This document shows positions 22,601 through 36,261 of a stretch of 64,000 nucleotides of DNA, piece after piece. Both the position numbers and the translations under genes were made by a program. The notes beneath the pieces were generated by a model, which saw nothing but the letters and a program-made list of their open reading frames with translations, was not told where the DNA came from and made no database searches. Every line of letters starts with the position of its first letter. Within the stretch, counting starts at the first letter, position 1. The stretch is taken from contig NW_025408667.1 in NCBI RefSeq assembly GCF_020360975.1, positions 5,270,001 through 5,334,000 on the forward strand. Direction: 5' to 3'. Source of the stretch: Hirsutella rhossiliensis (Eukaryota > Ascomycota > Sordariomycetes > Hypocreales > Ophiocordycipitaceae).

Positions 22601-25007
22601 CTCCCTTTTTAAAGCTATTTTAAGATATCCTTTATAAATAGCTCCCTATTAAACTATATCTTCTTTACCTTATAGCTAAAGTAGGATTTTATTTAGTTAA
22701 TAAAGTCCTAGAAAGTAAACTAGTTATACTTAGGTAGGTCTATAAGAAATAAGGGAAAACTATCCTTAAAAAAGCATTTATAAAAAACATTACCTTAATA
22801 AAGCTTTCTTAATCCTTAGAGATATTAGTTTAGTCGACCTAAATTTCCTTATATAGCTAGTCTAGCTATAAAGGCGTTTATTTAGAAATTTATCTCTTAG
22901 TCTTTCCTTAGCTATAGTATTTATATTCGATAGTCTTTAAGCCCCTTATTTATACGCCCTATTATAGGCGTAGCTTATATAAAGCTAGGGGGGCTAGGTA
23001 ACTAAGTCGTATATATTAAAAAAGACCGCCTCCTTAAGTTACTAAAAGAAGGTCCTTTATAGTAGACCTATTCCTCTTAGTAAGGAAAGCTAACTTCTTA
23101 AGTAGTTCCTTCCTATAAATAGGTTAGAATTCGAGAATAAATTAACCGGATTTTTCCTTAATAAGCCTAATAGTCTAATTCTTTAGACTAGCTTTATAGG
23201 CTTAGACGTTATATCCTAGAAGATTCCTTTCTTTTAAAGAAAGTAAAAGGAAATTAAGCTTATTAAAAATTAAGGGTAAAAAGCTACCCTTTTTTATCGA
23301 AGAATTTATATAGACTTATTAAGTAATTTTATCGTAAAATTCACCCTTCTATATCCCTTTATCTATATAGTTAATTCCCTAGTAATAAGGTATTCCTTTT
23401 ATACCTTCTTAAAGGACCGGAATTATAATAGTATATTATAGATATTAAGGGAAGTACTAAAGTTAAGGATAGCTAAGTTTTATAAGGGATAGTTAGAGGG
23501 TCCTAACGGTTAGTCTTACTAATCTATAAAGAAGATAAATACTAGATTTACTATACTTATAAATTTTCCTTAAATATATAGCTTAAATAAGGGCAGCGGC
23601 GTTAGTTATTATTTCTTAGCAACCTAAATCTTATCTATCTTTTTCTATAATAAGGGGTCCTCTTTAAGAGACTATTATACTATTTCTTATAGCCTCTTTA
23701 AAAGGTTAATTCCTTTAAGTCGGTTTTCCTTAAAGACCTACTAGTAGTCTTTTAGCTAATAGGGCTTTTTATATACTTAATAAGTAGGTCGATTCCTCCT
23801 TATATATTATCTCTTTAAGGAATCCTTATCTCTTTTTAAAAGGTTTGCTTAAAAACCCTCCCTTTTTACCCCTTATTATTAATTTTAATAAAGAGGTTCG
23901 ATTTTAACTAGTTCCTTAATTTTTTAACTAATAGACTAAAAGGTCTTCTAAGGGACTAGTTAGGCCGGTCTAACTAATAAGACTAGGGCTAGATCTAGAA
24001 TAAGATATATAGCCGGGGCTAGGGTAGTAGCTATAGTTAAGGATAGTATTAAGGCTCTTAAGGGAGGAAAAGCTAAAGGAGTAATAGCTATAGTAGTAGT
24101 AGTAGTAGTAAGGGCTATAGTAATAAGGGCTATAGGTCGAACCGTCTAAGTTAAGTACTAGCTATAAAGGAATAAGACTACTTACTATTATACTTTAATA
24201 GCTTCTTTATTTAGTTCCTAGCTAGCCTTTTAAAAGATAGTTAAGTAACTATTATTAATAGGCTTTATTAGTAAAGATATATCCTATAGCTATTAGCTAG
24301 AAAGAGCTTTTATAAGGAAGTATTAGTTAGCTTCCTTAAGGATTTCTTCTTACTTAGCTAGCTATAAAGAAGCTAGTAGGTTCTTAATAGAAAAAGCTCC
24401 TAGGTAGGCTATATAGGTCTTCTTAATACGGTTAGTTTTATAGCCTCTTAAGGGAGCTATTAAGGTCTTAAGCTTTAAAAGCTACTACCTAAGAGTCGCT
24501 TTTTCTTAATAAGAAATTAGCTTTATAGTACTAACGGATTCTATTATCGGTATATATATAGTAGTTAATAGTTTTATCTTATAGAGGTACTCCTTTTAGT
24601 AACTTTTATAGCCGCCTAAGGTAGTAGAAAAAGCTCTTTACTATATAGAGGTTAGCTTAAAGAAGAGGGTAGCTCCTTTTATAAAGTCTATTATCCTAGG
24701 ATAAAGAAGGGGCTTAAGAAGGTCCTACTTATTAAAGAAGACTAAATTATAAATAGTTCTATCTATATAAGCCTATAGCTCCTTTACTTACTTATCTTAA
24801 TCCTAAGGCTCTACTAAAATCGTTATATAAACTATAGGGATAGTAAAGGAGTTAGTTTTTATTATTATTATAAGGAAGGGTAGAAAAGTTAAGTAAAAAT
24901 CGGCTTTTTTAGTAAGAGGGGTAAAAAGAAGCTATAAAGGATATAAGAAAGGTGCCTTTTATAGTAGCTAGAAGGTATAGGATTACTATTCCTTCTAGGC
25001 TTATAAC

Positions 25008-25452
25008 TCTTATATAGAGAGATTTAAGAAGTATATAAAAATATATAAAGGTAAAATTAAAAGTAAAAGGTCGGATAGGTAAGGTAGAGAGATTTAATTC
25101 TTATAAGAGTAGTAATAAAGGTAAGGGAGTAATTATTATATTGCCTTAATTATACTTCTTTCCTTTATATAACGCCCCCTTTTATACTTATTTAGTACCT
25201 TAATTAATAAAGAAGATCCTACTTAAAGAAGCTACTAATATCCTTTTAACTACTAAGCTTTTTACTAGTTTTTCCCCTCTTTTTTAGCCGTTACTAGTAT
25301 ATCTATCTTATCTCTCGCTACTTATACTTCCCTTTATATACCTCTTTTTAGCTCCTTCTTCCTTCTTTTATACTAAGTATTTTTAGCTTCCTTAGTCCTT
25401 TATACTAAGGGATATTTCTAAGAACTATAAAATTAAGCTATACTTTATAATA
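25008..25452 (-). repeat. Copia-1 copy B 5' LTR
   Basis: Ends ctttataata, the RIPed complement of TGTCGCGAAG, and is followed by the TSD attac. Primer-site complement ggcttataac adjoins it on the left. Confidence 0.85.
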
Positions 25453-28400
25453 ATTACTTCTAGCTATTAAACGTTCTTCTTAGCTAAGGTCGATATTATA
25501 AAGATATTAAAGTTATTTATATAAGATAGCTAGTACCCCTTAGCCGCTAGTATCCCCCTTATATATAAGAGGAATAAAATAAGGCTAATAAGGGACCCTT
25601 AAAGCACCCTTATTTAAGGGGCTAGACTTACCTTTTAAAGGCTAGCTAGATCTTCCTTTTAGTAAGGAAGTAGTTTACCTAGCTTATAAAGGCCTTAAGA
25701 AAGTTTAAGTCCCTTAAGACTTTTATAAGCTATTCCTTTAATACGAAATTAAAGGCGCCCTTTATATTTAATAAGTGGGTACTAATAATAGCCTTCTTAT
25801 TAAACTCTTACTTCTTTTAAATATAGTATAAAAGGAGGAAGGCTATATTTATATCTAACTATTTCTTTTATCCCCTTAGTTATATAAGGTTTAAAAGCTT
25901 AGCTATATTAGCTAAATATCTTAGCTAAGTAGTATATAGCTTTTTAAGGACCTTTCTTAATTAGTTAAGTAAACTAATAACCTTATAAGCTTTAAAGATA
26001 GTATAGTTTAGCTTATTTTACTTTAGAAGTATAATACTTATAGCTTTCTTTTATACCTTAAGGTAGTATCCTTAGTTAAATAGGGCTTTATAGGCCTTAT
26101 TAAAGACCGTAGGGATATCCTTATATATATATTAAATAAGGAGGAAGCTAAGGGAGTCTAGGCTAAAGGCTTTCTTATTAAAAGAGCTAAAAGTAGCCCT
26201 CTTAATCTTAAGGTCCTTTAGCTCTAGCTAGACTTACTTAGCTATACCCTTACTACTTATATAGCTTAAAGGCTCTTTATTTTCTAGGCTTTAAAGGGGG
26301 CTAAGGTAAAGGCTAGGGCTAGGGTCTAAGGTTAGAAAAAGAGTTATTAGAAAGGCTTTATATTTTTCTATAAAAGTACTAGCTTTTATCTTTATCCTTT
26401 CTTTTATATATAAGATACTAAGATAGGTAAGGTTAGCTTTAGCCTTAGTATAAGAAAAAGCTATAAAGATATCCTTCTTTATTACTTTTATTAAGAAGCT
26501 CTCTTAATATTACTTTTTAATAGCTTTAATAGTATACTTAAAGCTATTTAGGCCTTTATAAAGCTTTTCTAGCTCCCTTTATTTTAGGCTAGCCTATAAG
26601 CCTATTAAGCTAGGCTTAGGGCTTTTTAAAGGTAGGTTAGCCTATTAGTTTACTAAGGCTTAGATCTTTTATAAGGCCTTTTTTTTTAGTATCGCTATAT
26701 TTAAGGCTTTTATAAGGGTTCTTATTAAAAGGGAAGCTATCCCTTTTAAGTTATCTTTTATAGCCCTTTTTATAACTATAAAGAGGTCTTATTCCTTCTT
26801 AGCTAGGTATTTTAAAAAGACCTTTTAGTTTACTTTCCTATAATTATAAGTAGTAAGCTTAGCTAATAAGGGCTTATTAAGACCCCTTAAGCTAGCCTTA
26901 AAAGCTATAGGCTTATAGTTTAAGCTTATAGCTTTTAAGAAGTAAAAGTTAGTATAGGTTAGCTATTTAAAAGGACTATAAAAAGTAAGGTCTATAACTA
27001 AAGCCCCTTTTAAGCCTTTCCTTTAATAAGTACCTTTTATAGCTACTTAAAGGTCTATTAGTAAAGAAGCCTTATAGTAGTTAAGCTAACTAATAAGGGC
27101 TTTTACCTTATAGGCCTTAAAGGGTTTTATAAAAAGGTTTTAATAAAAGTAGTATAAGTTAAAGTTTTTTATTAATAAGAAGGGCTATTAAAGGAGTTAG
27201 GCTATTAGTAATAGCCTTTTTATTATAAGGGGCCCTTACTAGCCTTAGCTAGCTAAGGCCCTTTTAATATCTTTTTTATTATATAAGTTAATAAAGGTAA
27301 ATAGCTTAATACCTTTTACTTTTATAGCTTATATATTAAGGATATAAAAGAGGATAAAGCTAAGGCTAGCTTTTATCTAAGCTTCTTTTCTCTTATAAGC
27401 TATAACCTTAAGCCTCTTAATAAGTTTAAGAAAGTTAGTAAAAGGGATAAAGGTTATAATATTATAAGCTAGATACTATATAAGGATATAGCTATTATTA
27501 ATCTTATAAAAGTAAGGCTCTTATAATAAGATAAGGTTTACTTTTATTTTTAAGGCTTACTTTAAAATTAATAAGCTAGCTACTTCCTACTAATTAGTTC
27601 TTAAGGTATATAAGTAAAAGCGGAATTTTAGGAAATTAAGGAATTATATAAGACTATATAATAGAAAGGAAAAAGAAGTATAAGGTATAATTTTTAATAG
27701 AATTTATTAGTAGTATATTAGTATATAGAAAAGGTATTAAAGTTAATAATTCTCTTTTTATTTACTAGCGGATATACTATCTTATATAGATAATTATAGC
27801 TAAATAAAAGAACCTTTTAAGACTAGAATTAAGCTACTATATAGCCTAAAGACTAAGGAACTTTATAATACCTTAAGTATATCTAAAAGTATCTTAGTTC
27901 TATTAATATTTATATTTAAAGGAGGTTAGTTATACTAGTATTCTTAAGAGGCCTTAGCTAGTATTCTAAGCTAGCTCTATTCCTTCGATTCCTAATTATA
28001 CGATAACTAGTAACCCGTTTAATATATAATAATATATAAAATAATAAGCGATTCTTACTTTATAGGATAGGATTTTATCTATAATTAATATACTACTTAT
28101 TAGCTTATATAATCGGGAGAGTATATTATAGCTACTTTATATATAGTAGGAACACTATTCCTTATATTAGTATTATATTATATAATACTAATAAGGTTAT
28201 AGTTAAGCTTAAGAGGCTTAAGAGGCCTTAAGAGCCTTATAAGTAAAAAAGGGCTAAAGTTATTAAGTATTAAATATTCCCTTATAAACTTTATATTATA
28301 CCTTATTAATTATAAGGTACTCTCTTTTATAGTTATAGTATTAAACCTTAGAGTAAGAGCAGCCTTAGCTAGCTTTATAGCTAAGATAGTTATAGTACTT

Positions 28401-29645
28401 AGTTAAGTACTTTTCTAAGTAAAAGGTATACTTAATAAGCTACTAATAGGTCTAAAGGTTATAGCTAAAAGAAAGGTACCTATAGTACTATATATATATA
28501 TAGTATATTCCTTATAGGCCTTAACTTAAATCTATAAACTTATTATATAAAGGCCTTTTTTTTAGTATTTAACTTTTATAGCTTTTAAAGGGACTATAAA
28601 GATAATAGATCTTACCTTTTATATTAAGTTTAGGGTACCTAGCTACCTAAGCTACCCTAGGATATTAATCCTACTAAAGGTTTTAGCTTTTATAGTAAGG
28701 ATATTAAGGATAAGGGTCTTTAAAAGGTTAGGGACGCTCTAAGCTACTAGCTTAGTTTAGCTAATAAAAAGGTCGGCTAATTTAATAGGTAGCCCTTTAA
28801 GGTATAAGGACTACTTCTCTTACTACTTTAAATATTTCTTTATTATATAAAAGGCATTTATTATTATAACTATATTACCTCTATTTTAAGTTAATAAAGC
28901 TAATATAGCTAGTTCCCTTATAACGTTATTAAGCTTATTATAAAGAGTAATAAGGCTAATAGTAAGTATTAGCGAACCTTTTTTTAGCTTTAAAATAAGT
29001 TAGAAGTCCCTTTTTATATTCCTCCTAGCTAGGGCCTTAGCTAGGGCCTTAGCTAGAGCCTTAGCTAAAGCTTTAGCTAGGGCCTTAAGCGCTTTTATTA
29101 TAATAACCTTAGCCTATAAGCTTATTTTAAGGTTTCCTTAGATTTCCTTAGGCTACTAAGTAGCCTTAAGCTAGTTTAAGGGCTATTATAAAGGCTATTA
29201 GCGGTCTAGGGTCCTTATAGCTACCTTCTTAAGCCCTTTTATAAGGGTCTTATATAAGGGTTTAATTCTTTAAGCCTTCTTAAGGGCCTAGAGCGCTTAT
29301 TAAAAGAAGCCCTAGGCCCGGTCCCTAGGAAAGGGGTGCTAGGGCTAGGACTTAGTTTACTATAAGTTTTAATATATAAGTTAAATAAGTATAAGGCTAA
29401 TAAGGCTACTAATAGTAGCTCTCTTTTACTTATTTACTTACTTTAAAAGCTAGTTAAGCTAAAAGTAGGTAGCTTAAATTAAAGCTAAGCTAGGCCTAAA
29501 GGGGATATTCCTTAATATAAGCTAAGTATTATCTTTTATCTTAATATCCTCTAAGTCTTAGTCTTAGGTCCTAGGTCTTTTTTTTAAGGTCTTTAAAGGG
29601 CGTTAGCCTTTTAAAGCTATTTTTAAGTAGGCCCTAGCCTTTAGA
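25453..29645 (-). mobile_element. LINE relic, 5' part (ORF1, endonuclease and RT)
   Basis: This is the continuation of 10811-12884: near 25480-25560 the minus frame reads ..GDTSG.. followed by residues that run on across the Copia-1 copy B insertion. Upstream sequence would hold the endonuclease and a first ORF; near 29100-29170 a Cys/His-poor remnant could be a zinc-knuckle region, but I cannot prove it. The Copia-2 solo LTR at 27599-28166 interrupts it. The right border is placed only approximately, where Copia-1 sequence begins. Confidence 0.5.
27599..28166 (-). repeat. Copia-2 solo LTR, 568 bp, TSD ttagt
   Basis: Matches 3584-4151 over its full length with no internal element sequence beside it. 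TSD ttagt is exact (27594-27598, 28167-28171). A solo LTR arises by recombination between the two LTRs of one copy. Confidence 0.9.
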
Positions 29646-29899
29646 TCGTTTTATTTATATAAGCCTATAGCTCCTTTACCTACGTATCTTAATTTTAAGG
29701 CTTTATAAGAATCGTCCTATAGACTATAAGGGCGGTAGAGTTATTTATTAATATTATTATAAGGGTAAGGTAGGAAGGTTAGTTAAAAATCGGCTTTTCT
29801 TATAAGAGGGGTAAAGGAATAAGTTATAAGGGATATAAGAAAGGTGCTTTTTATAGTAGCTAAAAGGTATAGGAATTCTATTCTTCCTAAGCTTATAAA
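29646..29899 (-). mobile_element. Copia-1 fragment D (5' end of internal region)
   Basis: Matches the leader and gag start of copy B (24755-25007) and copy C (35525-35779). It abuts the LTR at 29900-30439, so that LTR serves both as 5' LTR of this truncated unit and as 3' LTR of copy C. Confidence 0.75.
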
Positions 29900-29983
29900 T
29901 CTTATTAAGAGAGATATAAATCTTATAAAGGGAGATATAAATCTTATAAAAAGAGATATAAATCTTATAAAGAGAGATATAAG
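29900..29983. repeat. 21-bp tandem repeat, four units, at the LTR tip
   Basis: Units start at 29900, 29921, 29942 and 29963 and read tcttataaagagagatataa(a/g) with 1-2 changes. Other Copia-1 LTRs have one unit here. The repeated FIRFIS peptide on the minus strand is a by-product. Confidence 0.9.
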
Positions 29984-30439
29984 AAGCATATAAAAATATA
30001 TAAAGGTAAATTTAAAAGTAAGGTATTAGATAGGTAGGGTATAGATATATAATTCTTATAAAGGCAATAATTATAGTAAGAGAGTAATTCTTATATTACC
30101 TTAATTATCTTTCTTTCCTTTATTTAACGCCCTTCTTTATACTTATTTAGTATCTTAATTAATAAAGAAGATCCTACTTAAAGAAGCTATTAATATCCTA
30201 TTAACTACTAAGCTTTTTTACTAGTTTTTCCCCTCTTTTCTAGCTATTACTAGTTTATCTATCTTATCTTTCGCTACCTTTATAGGAAGCTATCGCTACT
30301 TTTACTTCCCCTTTTATCCCTACCTTCCTCTTTATACTTCCTTTTAGCTCCTTCCTTAAAACGTATTTTTTAGCTTCTTAGGTCCCTTATACTAAGGGAT
30401 ATCTCTAAGAACTACGAAATTAAGCTATACTTCGCGATA
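29900..30439 (-). repeat. Copia-1 LTR shared by two tandem units
   Basis: Full LTR, longer than the others because its outer end carries a 21-bp tandem repeat (29900-29983). Its inner end adjoins the polypurine-tract complement tacccccttagc at 30440. Confidence 0.85.
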
Positions 30440-33400
30440 TACCCCCTTAGCTATAGCTTACCCTTATAGAAAGGGTAAAGCTAAATACCTAGGCTAGTAA
30501 GCGTATAAAGGAGGTCTTAGTCTATACTTATCCCTTACTTAAGAAATCTAGGTTTTAGCTATAGGCTCTTTTAGACCTACTTTAGGAAAAAGTAGCCTTA
30601 ATAAGGATATTAAGTCTTATAAGAAAGGGGGCTTCTTTAAGGATAAGTCCTTAAAAAGGGGGCCTTTTAAGAAGAATAAGTCCTAATTAAGCTAAGGGCC
30701 CTCCTTTAAGATAAGTCTTAATTCCTCTCTTTAGCTATAGATATTTCTTTCTTCCTATATACTATTAACCCCTCTTATAGACTCTTAAGGTAGGCTTTTA
30801 AGGATAGCTTCTCTTAAATATCTTTTAGCTTAATTTACTATAAAAAGATAGCTAGCTTCTACTTTAGTAAGGGCTTTATAAGACTATTAGCTTTTATTAA
30901 TACTATTAGAACCTAATAGATAGAAATAAGCCCCCTTTAGACCTCTTAGTATAACTAATACTAGTAGATATTAATATACTATAGCTAGGTTAATAGCTTA
31001 TTATTTTCCTCTATAAGAATTTATTTAGTCTATATATTATTGCGTTTTATAGCTAATAAGGATAGAATTTATAGTTATAAAGATATTAATAGCTAGCTAA
31101 GGAAATTCGCTTCTTTTAATACTTTTAAAAGAGCTAGTAGCTTTACTTCTATACTTAAAGTCGTAATAATAGCTTATTTTAAAGCTCTCTAAGTAATAGT
31201 TCCTTTAATAAGGGATATAATATACCCCTATAAGCTCTTTTTATCTAAGGAATTATTTAAAAAGAACGAATCGCTTAAATAAAGGAAGATTTCGGTAGCT
31301 AATTTCCTTTCCTACCCTCCTAGGTATAGACTATATAATCTTATTAAATAGAGATAAAGGATTACTTAGTTAACTACTTCTTAGTACTTAGGGCTAGGAT
31401 TCTAATTATACCTAGCTAGCTAAGAGACTATAAAAGAGATATCTAGTTTAGTAGAAATAACTAATAAAAGTAAGGAGCTTACCTTTTATTAATATTAGTA
31501 TTTCTCTTACTCCCTAGCTTAATAGGACGGATTAAGTAAAAGCTCTTTATTTAATATAAGTATAAAAGGAAGCTTCTTATTAAGGGAATTAAAGAGGAAT
31601 TTATAAGCGACCTTATTAATATAGGCGTCCTAAGTAAGCTAGATAGTTAATTAGGACTTATTTTAAAGGATTTATATCCCTAGGAATTACTTTAGCTCTC
31701 TTAGCTTAGTTATCTTATACCTTTATTATAGGCCTTTTATAGCCTCCTTAGTAGTTACTTCCTCCTCTTTTAGGTAGGCCTAGATAATATCGTCGATTTA
31801 AAAGAAGACTATAATTTTACCCTTTTATATTATATATAGTTCTTAAGGAACTTTCTTAAAGCCTAGGGCTTTAAAAGAACTAGTTAAATACTATTACTAA
31901 AGAAGGGGTAATCTTTATAGTCTATATAAAGCTTTCTTAAGCTATAGAACCTTTCCTAGCTATTAAAAACTAAGAGGAAGTTATATATAAATAACTTTTT
32001 CTTCCTTAAAAAGGTAGTTAATAAAGGCGTTAACTATATATATCTAATTAAGCTCGAGGTCGAATTCTACTACTATAGCTATAAGGGTCTAAAAAGATAT
32101 CCTTACTAAGGTAGTTGCCTTAGTAAGTAGATCCCCTTTTTCTTATTAATTCTTATAGATAACTAGCTAAGCTTTATATTTCTAAAGGAAGCCTTATTTA
32201 TTAGTCTTATAAATAAAGACCTACTTATAGCTAAGGACCTATTTTCCTCTTACCTTTTCCTTAAGGATCTCTTTAAAAGACCCTATCTTATTATATAAAG
32301 CTAAGTAGTCTTTCTAAGCCTAGAAAAACTAGTCTTTAAAGGGGTTTCTTTCTAGCTACTTTTAGTTTACTAATAGGTCTAAGAGGTCTCTTTTATATAC
32401 CTTCCTTACTAATAGCTATTACTTAAAGAGACGGCCTACTATAAGTACTTTATAAGAACTATCTTTTATAGGCGTTAAATAAAAGTTAGAAAAACGATCG
32501 AAATAAGAGAAAGGTTAGTCTTCTTTTATATCGGGCCCTATACCTTCCTTTACTTCTTAAAGTAGGGATAAAAAGGCAGCTAGGTAATTCTTTAAGAGAG
32601 GTGCCTTTCCTACCCTCTTAAAGGTCGATATAGGAAGACTAATAAAGAAAGCTACTTTTAAATCTTCTTTTTATTTTATAAGAGGAAGCGTAGGAAGGTA
32701 AGTGTATTCTAGCTCTACCGCTTTCCTATAGTCTCCTTCTTTATCTAGATTATCTAATCTAGTAGCTTCTTCTTCTTTTTTAAAGTTAGCGTTATCCTCG
32801 ACTACTTTAATATTAGTTTCTTTTTTTATTTCTTTATATAGGGCCTCTTCTTATAACTATTAAAAAGGGGGGATTTAGATCTTTTAAATTAGTTAATATT
32901 ATAAGAGTAAGAGGGGCTATTAATCCCTCTTTCTATAAAAGTAGCTAGATTTATTAAAAATTATATCCTTAGTTAAAATAACTTTCTATAAAAAGGGAAT
33001 CTAGATTTAAAAGATATTTAAAGAATTATAGCTAATAAGGTAACTAATAAAGGCTCTAGGATTAAGCTTTCTTTTCTTCTTCCTTTTTAGCTATATATCG
33101 GTAGTTATAGTATATACCTTATAGCTATAAGTACTAAGGTAGGCTAGTAAGGCCCTCTTCTTTATAAAGAGCTTAAGGGAGGGTTTTTAGTCTATTCCTT
33201 AGGTAGTCCCTCTATAGGTCCGGTTCTATAAGTAATAAGCGGTCTTAATAACTTCCCTTTAAAGGTCGTATAGAAGCTTTATAGTAAGTCTTATTATATA
33301 GGCCCTTTTTATTATAGCACATCCTAATCTTTCTACCTTATTATTTTAGGCCTAGGTATTTAGTATTAATAGGAGGGGTAAAATGCCTATTTTTCGAAAC

Positions 33401-36256
33401 TAATTTAAGATATCCTTTATAAATAGCTCTTTATTAAACTATATCTTCTTTACCTTATAGCTAAAGTAGCATTTTATTTAGTTAACGAATTCCTAGAGGG
33501 TAGACTAGTTATAATTACTTAGGTAGGTCTATAATAAATAAGGGAAAACTATCCCTAAAAAAGTATCTATAAAAAACATTACCTTAATAAAGCTTTCTTA
33601 GTCCTTAAAGACGTTAGTCTAGTTAACCTAAATTTCCTTATATAGCTAGTCTAGCTATAAAGGCGTTTATATAGAAATTCGTCTCTTAGTCTTTCCTTAG
33701 CTATAGTATTTATATTTAACGGTCTTTAGGCCCCTTATTTATACGCCTTATTATTAGCCTAGCTTATATAAAGCTAGGGGGCTTAGGTAACTAAGTTATA
33801 TATACTAAAGAAGGCCGTCTCCTTAGGCTACTAAAAGAGGGTCCTTTATAGTAGACCTATTCCTCTTAGTAAGGAAAGCTAACTTCTTAAGAGGTTTCTT
33901 TTTAAGAATAGGTTAGAATTTAAGAATAAATTTACTAATTTTTCCTAATAAGCCTAATAGTCTAATTCTTCTAGACTAGCCTTATAAGCGTAAACGTTAT
34001 ATCTTTAAAGATTCCTTCCTCTTAAAAAAAGTAGAAGGAAATTAAGCTTATTAAAAATTGAGGGTAAAAAGCTACCCTTTTTCGTCGAAGAATTTATATA
34101 GTCCTATTAGGTAATTTTATTATAAAACTCACCCTTCTATATCCCTTTATTTATATAGTTAACTCCCTAGTAATAAGGTATTCCCTTTATACCTTCTTAA
34201 AAGACTAAAATTAAAAGAGTATATTTTAGATATTAAAGGAAGTACTAGAGTTAAGGATAGCTAATTTTTATAAGGGATAATCTAAGGGTCCTAATAAGTA
34301 TTCTTACTAATCTATAAGGAAGATAAATACCGGATTTACTATACTAACGATTTTCCCTTATATTTATAGCTTAAATAAAGGCAGCGGCGTTTTAGTTACT
34401 ATTTCTTAGTAACCTAAATCTTATTTATCTTCTTTTAAAATAAAGGGTCCTCCTTAAAAGACTATTATATCGTTTCTTATAGCTTCTTTAAAGGGTTAAA
34501 TCCTTTATATCGGTTTTCCTTAAAGACTTACTAGTATTATAATAACTAATAGCTTAGTAATTTATAGGCTAAGCAGCTATTTCCTTTAGTCTTTTATTTC
34601 TTTAAGGGATCCTCGTCTTAATTTAAAAGGTCTGCTTAAAAACCTCCCCTTTTTACCCCTTATTACTAATTTTAATAAAGAGGTTCGATTTTAACTAGTT
34701 CCTTAATTTTTCGACTAATAGACTATATAGTCTATTAAGGGACTAGTTAGGCCGGTCTAACTAATAGGTCCGGGGCCGGGCCTAGGGCAGCTATTAAAGA
34801 TAGTATTAATACTCTTAAGGGAGGAGGAGCTAAAGGGGCAATAGCTATAATAGTAGTAGTAGGAACTATAGTAATAAGGGCTATAATAGCTATAAAGGTA
34901 GTAGGTCGAGCTATCTAGGTCGAGTACTAGCTATAAAGGAATAAGACTACTTACTATTATACTTTAATAGCCTCTTTATTTAGTTCCTAGCTAGCTTCTT
35001 AAAAGATAGTTAAGTAACTATTACTAATAGGCCTTATTAATAGAGATATATCCTATAGCTACTAGCCGGAAAGAGCTTTTATAAGGAAGTATTAGTTAGC
35101 TTCCTTAAGGATTTCTTCTTACTTAGCTAGCTATAAAAAAGCTAGTAGATTCTTAGTAGAAAAAGCTCCTAGGTAAGCTATATAGGTCCTCTTAATACGG
35201 TTAGTTATATAGCCCCTTAAGGGAGCTATTAAGGTCTCGAGCTTTAAGAGCTACTACCTAAGAGTCTCTTCCTCTTAAAGAGAGATTAGCTTTATAGTAC
35301 TAACGGATTCCGTTATTACTATATATATAGTAGTTAATAGCTTTATCTTATAAAGGTATTCCTTATAGTAACTCTTATAGTTACCTAAGGTAGTAGAAAA
35401 GGCTTTTTACTATATAGAGGTTAGCTTAGAGAAGAGGGAATCTCCTTTTATAAATTCTATTACCCTAAGATAAAGAGGGGGCTTAAGAGGGTCTTACTTA
35501 TTAAAGAAAACTAAATTTTAAATAGTTCTATTTATACGAGCCTATAGCTCCTTTACCTACTTATCTTAATCTTAGGGCTCTATAAGCATCGTCTTATAGA
35601 CCGTAGGGGTAGTAAAGGAGTCGTTTTTCGATATTATTATAAAGAGAAAGGGTAGAAAAGTTAGTTAAAAATCAGCCTTTTTAGGAAGAAGGGTAAAAGT
35701 AAGCTACTAAGGATATAAGAAAGGTACTTTTTATAGTCGCTAAAAGGTATAAGAATACTATTCCTCTTAGGCTTATAACTCTTATAAAGAGAGATATAAG
35801 AAGTATATATAAAATATATAAAGGTAAAATTAAAAGTAAGGGGTTAGATAGGTAAGGTAGAGATATTTAAATCTTATAAGGGTAGTAATTATAGTAAGGG
35901 AGTAATTATTATATTACCTTAATTATCCTTCTTTCTTTTATTTAACGCCCTTCTTTATACCTATTTAGTATCTTAATTAATAAAGAAGATCCTACTTAAA
36001 GAAGCTATTAATATCCTTTTAACTACTAAGCTTTTTACTAGCTTTTCCCTTCTTTTCTAGCCGTTACTAGTATATCTATCTTATCTTTCGCTACCTTTAT
36101 AGGAAGCTATCGCTACTTTTACTTCCCCTCTTACCCTTACCCTCCTCTTTATACCTCCTTTTAGCTCCTTCCTTAAAACCGGTTTTTTAGCTTCCTAGGT
36201 CCCTTATACTAAGGGATATCTCTAAGAACTATAAAATTAAGCTATGCTTTATAATA
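30440..36256 (-). mobile_element. Copia-1 copy C (minus), body and 5' LTR
   Basis: Internal region 30440-35779 and 5' LTR 35780-36256; the 3' LTR is the shared one at 29900-30439. RT is at about 31770-31810, where the minus strand reads VFF*IDDI. The integrase and gag parts parallel copy B. After the 5' LTR comes aaaat (36257-36261), but no matching left TSD can be found because the tandem partner is truncated. RIP stops throughout. Confidence 0.85.
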
Positions 36257-36261
36257 AAAAT

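Larger units (their letters stand above)
12890..25452 (-). mobile_element. Copia-1 copy B (minus), interrupted by copy A
   Basis: The 5' LTR is 25008-25452. The 3' LTR is split into 12890-13051 and 19356-19638 by insertion of copy A. The internal region is 19639-25007. TSD attac flanks both outer ends exactly (12885-12889, 25453-25457). On the minus strand the order is gag near 24,950-24,000, integrase, RT (FFYINNI, active-site region near 20955-20990) and RNase H, with the polypurine tract next to 19639. Heavily RIPed: Asp-Asp of the RT motif has become Asn-Asn. Confidence 0.9.

Noticed and set aside
29783..29989. 68-codon minus-strand frame with FIRFIS repeats
   Set aside because: It is a by-product of the 21-bp DNA tandem repeat at the LTR tip.
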